DNA from: Frankiales bacterium
GTDB lineage: Bacteria > Actinomycetota > Actinomycetes > Mycobacteriales > Jatrophihabitantaceae
Reading direction: 5' to 3'
Length of the DNA stretch: 6,387 bases
Assembly (NCBI GenBank): GCA_025963265.1
Contig: JAOPUY010000239.1
Location: 1 to 6,387 of the forward strand
The notes under the pieces: generated by a model
Told to the model about the DNA's origin: nothing
The model's input: only the letters and a program-made list of their open reading frames with translations
Database searches by the model: none
Part shown: one piece after another, positions 5,995-6,387 of the stretch
Layout of the letters: each line of letters begins with the position of its first letter
Numbering within the stretch: the first letter of the stretch is position 1
Program-made: the position numbers and the translations under genes

Positions 5995-6217
5995 ATTGAG
6001 CCCGTGAGATTCGGGAGGAGGTCGTGAGGGACGAGTGAGCGACGGTTCTCTCGCCCTCCGCTGCAACGAAGAAGGCCTCGATCTCGGGCAGCCCTCCTGG
6101 TTCCGAACGACGACCCGGGGACGACCGTCCCACGAGCCAGCCGCCCGTGGCGCATGTCCGGAACTGTCAGCTAATGCCCTTGATGACGGTCCTGCGGCGA
6201 ACCCGGATCGGCCAGGA
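5995..6217. other. Intergenic stretch without a credible gene
   Basis: Apart from the displaced tRNA 3'-end copy I see no gene in this region. A purine-rich GGAGGAGG (6014-6021) resembles a Shine-Dalgarno sequence. The frame opening at GTG 6035, however, translates the tRNA-derived repeat and collides with the real start at 6295, so I regard it as non-coding. Confidence 0.6.
6047..6077 (+). repeat. Direct repeat copy 2: displaced tRNA 3' end and terminator left arm, with a short insertion
   Basis: TCTCTCGCCCTCCG (6047-6060) repeats the last T-loop base, T-stem 3' strand, acceptor 3' strand and discriminator of the tRNA-Ser gene. After CT (6061-6062), GCAACGAAGAAGGCC (6063-6077) repeats the terminator's left arm. 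The rest of a tRNA is missing upstream and the hairpin's right arm is missing downstream, so it is a remnant. It could come from a collapsed second tRNA gene, a local tandem duplication, or an attachment-site scar. Confidence 0.8.
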
Positions 6218-6244
6218 TGTCGAGAACGGCGTGGCAGCTCCGTC
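6218..6244 (+). promoter_or_regulatory. Candidate ECF42-type promoter of the YciI/DGPF gene (TGTCGA, 17-nt spacer, CGTC)
   Basis: TGTCGA (6218-6223) is followed after 17 nt by CGTC (6241-6244). From memory, ECF42-group sigma factors recognise TGTCGA at -35 and CG(A/T)C at -10, and their targets are genes for DGPF/YciI-type proteins, exactly what lies downstream. A start near 6250 would give an untranslated leader of about 45 nt with a Shine-Dalgarno sequence. The sigma factor gene itself is not in the window. Confidence 0.5.
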
Positions 6245-6281
6245 CCAGGGGCAGTTGCGACCACCGTGGTCGTACCGCACA

Positions 6282-6287
6282 AAGGAG
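6282..6287 (+). promoter_or_regulatory. Strong ribosome binding site of the YciI/DGPF gene
   Basis: AAGGAG lies 7 nt before the ATG at 6295. It is the best Shine-Dalgarno match in the window and decides the start of the truncated gene. Confidence 0.8.
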
Positions 6288-6294
6288 AGCCAGC

Positions 6295-6387
6295 ATGGCC
6301 AAGTATCTGCTTCTCAAGCACTACCGCGGCGCCCCCGAGCCCGTGAACGCCGTCCCGATGGACCGATGGAGCCCGGGCGAGATCGAG
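6295..6387 (+). CDS. YciI/DGPF-family protein, N-terminal 31 codons only (cut by window edge)
   Basis: The visible start MAKYLLLKHYRGAPEPVNAV continues to PMDRWSPGEIE and runs off the right edge with no stop. The opening beta strand KYLLLKHYRG and the PMDRWSPGEI segment are typical of the actinobacterial YciI-like (YCII-related, DGPF domain) proteins of about 110-140 residues. These small cytoplasmic proteins have a ferredoxin-like fold and mostly unknown activity. They are very often encoded beside an ECF sigma factor of the ECF42 group. The strong Shine-Dalgarno sequence at 6282-6287 fixes the start, and an ECF42-like promoter is present upstream. I therefore infer, without seeing it, that further DGPF genes or a sigma factor gene lie just to the right. 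Only 31 residues support the family call. Confidence 0.75.
   Translation, partial: MAKYLLLKHYRGAPEPVNAVPMDRWSPGEIE

Noticed and set aside
5590..6321. A 243-codon minus-strand frame across the tRNA region
   Set aside because: It includes GERFELSDGFPSAVFKTA, the well-known false peptide produced by reading a serine tRNA gene backwards, and runs into ParA in another frame.
6035..6346. A plus-strand frame starting at GTG 6035 behind a Shine-Dalgarno-like GGAGGAGG
   Set aside because: It translates the tRNA-derived repeat, has no recognisable fold, and overlaps the YciI gene start in a different frame. A four-codon GTG frame at 6024-6038 just before it starts only 2 nt from the purine run, too close to be used.

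Overview
The window is a stretch of high-GC, densely packed bacterial chromosome. The codon third positions are strongly G/C, GTG starts occur, and TANNNT -10 hexamers sit 6-8 nt before start codons as in leaderless transcripts. The protein families (membrane-anchored PepA/HtrA-type protease with a Pro/Gly/Tyr-rich cytoplasmic tail, YciI/DGPF protein) point to an actinobacterium. I cannot name the genus from the sequence alone.

Layout, left to right. (1) 2-1513 (-): a membrane-anchored trypsin-like (S1C) serine protease, cut by the left edge. (2) 1514-1694: divergent intergenic region with a perfect 16-bp palindrome and a candidate leaderless promoter. (3) 1695-2894 (+): an AI-2E/PerM-family membrane protein, tail-to-tail with (4) 2908-4065 (-), a flavoprotein of the monomeric sarcosine oxidase / N-methyl-tryptophan oxidase family. 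(5) 4178-4972 (+): a single-pass membrane protein with an exported two-cysteine domain of unknown function, tail-to-tail with (6) 4980-5777 (-), a ParA/MinD-like ATPase with no ParB in view. (7) 5867-5951 (+): tRNA-Ser(TGA), followed at once by a 17-bp stem-loop terminator. (8) 5995-6294: no credible gene, but it holds a second copy of the tRNA 3' end plus the terminator's left arm, and a good match to the ECF42-type promoter I recall. (9) 6295-6387 (+): the first 31 codons of a YciI/DGPF-family protein with a strong Shine-Dalgarno sequence.

Neighbouring protein genes alternate in strand from gene 1 to gene 6, so each is probably its own transcription unit and no operon-level pathway is visible. 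The genes look like ordinary accessory or housekeeping chromosome rather than a defence island or mobile element. The parts most worth a second look are regulatory or structural: the possible ECF42 promoter in front of the YciI gene, the tRNA 3'-end duplication, the palindrome between protease and AI-2E gene, and the inverted repeat spanning the promoter and start codon of the ParA gene. I see no strong case for a wholly new biological system here.
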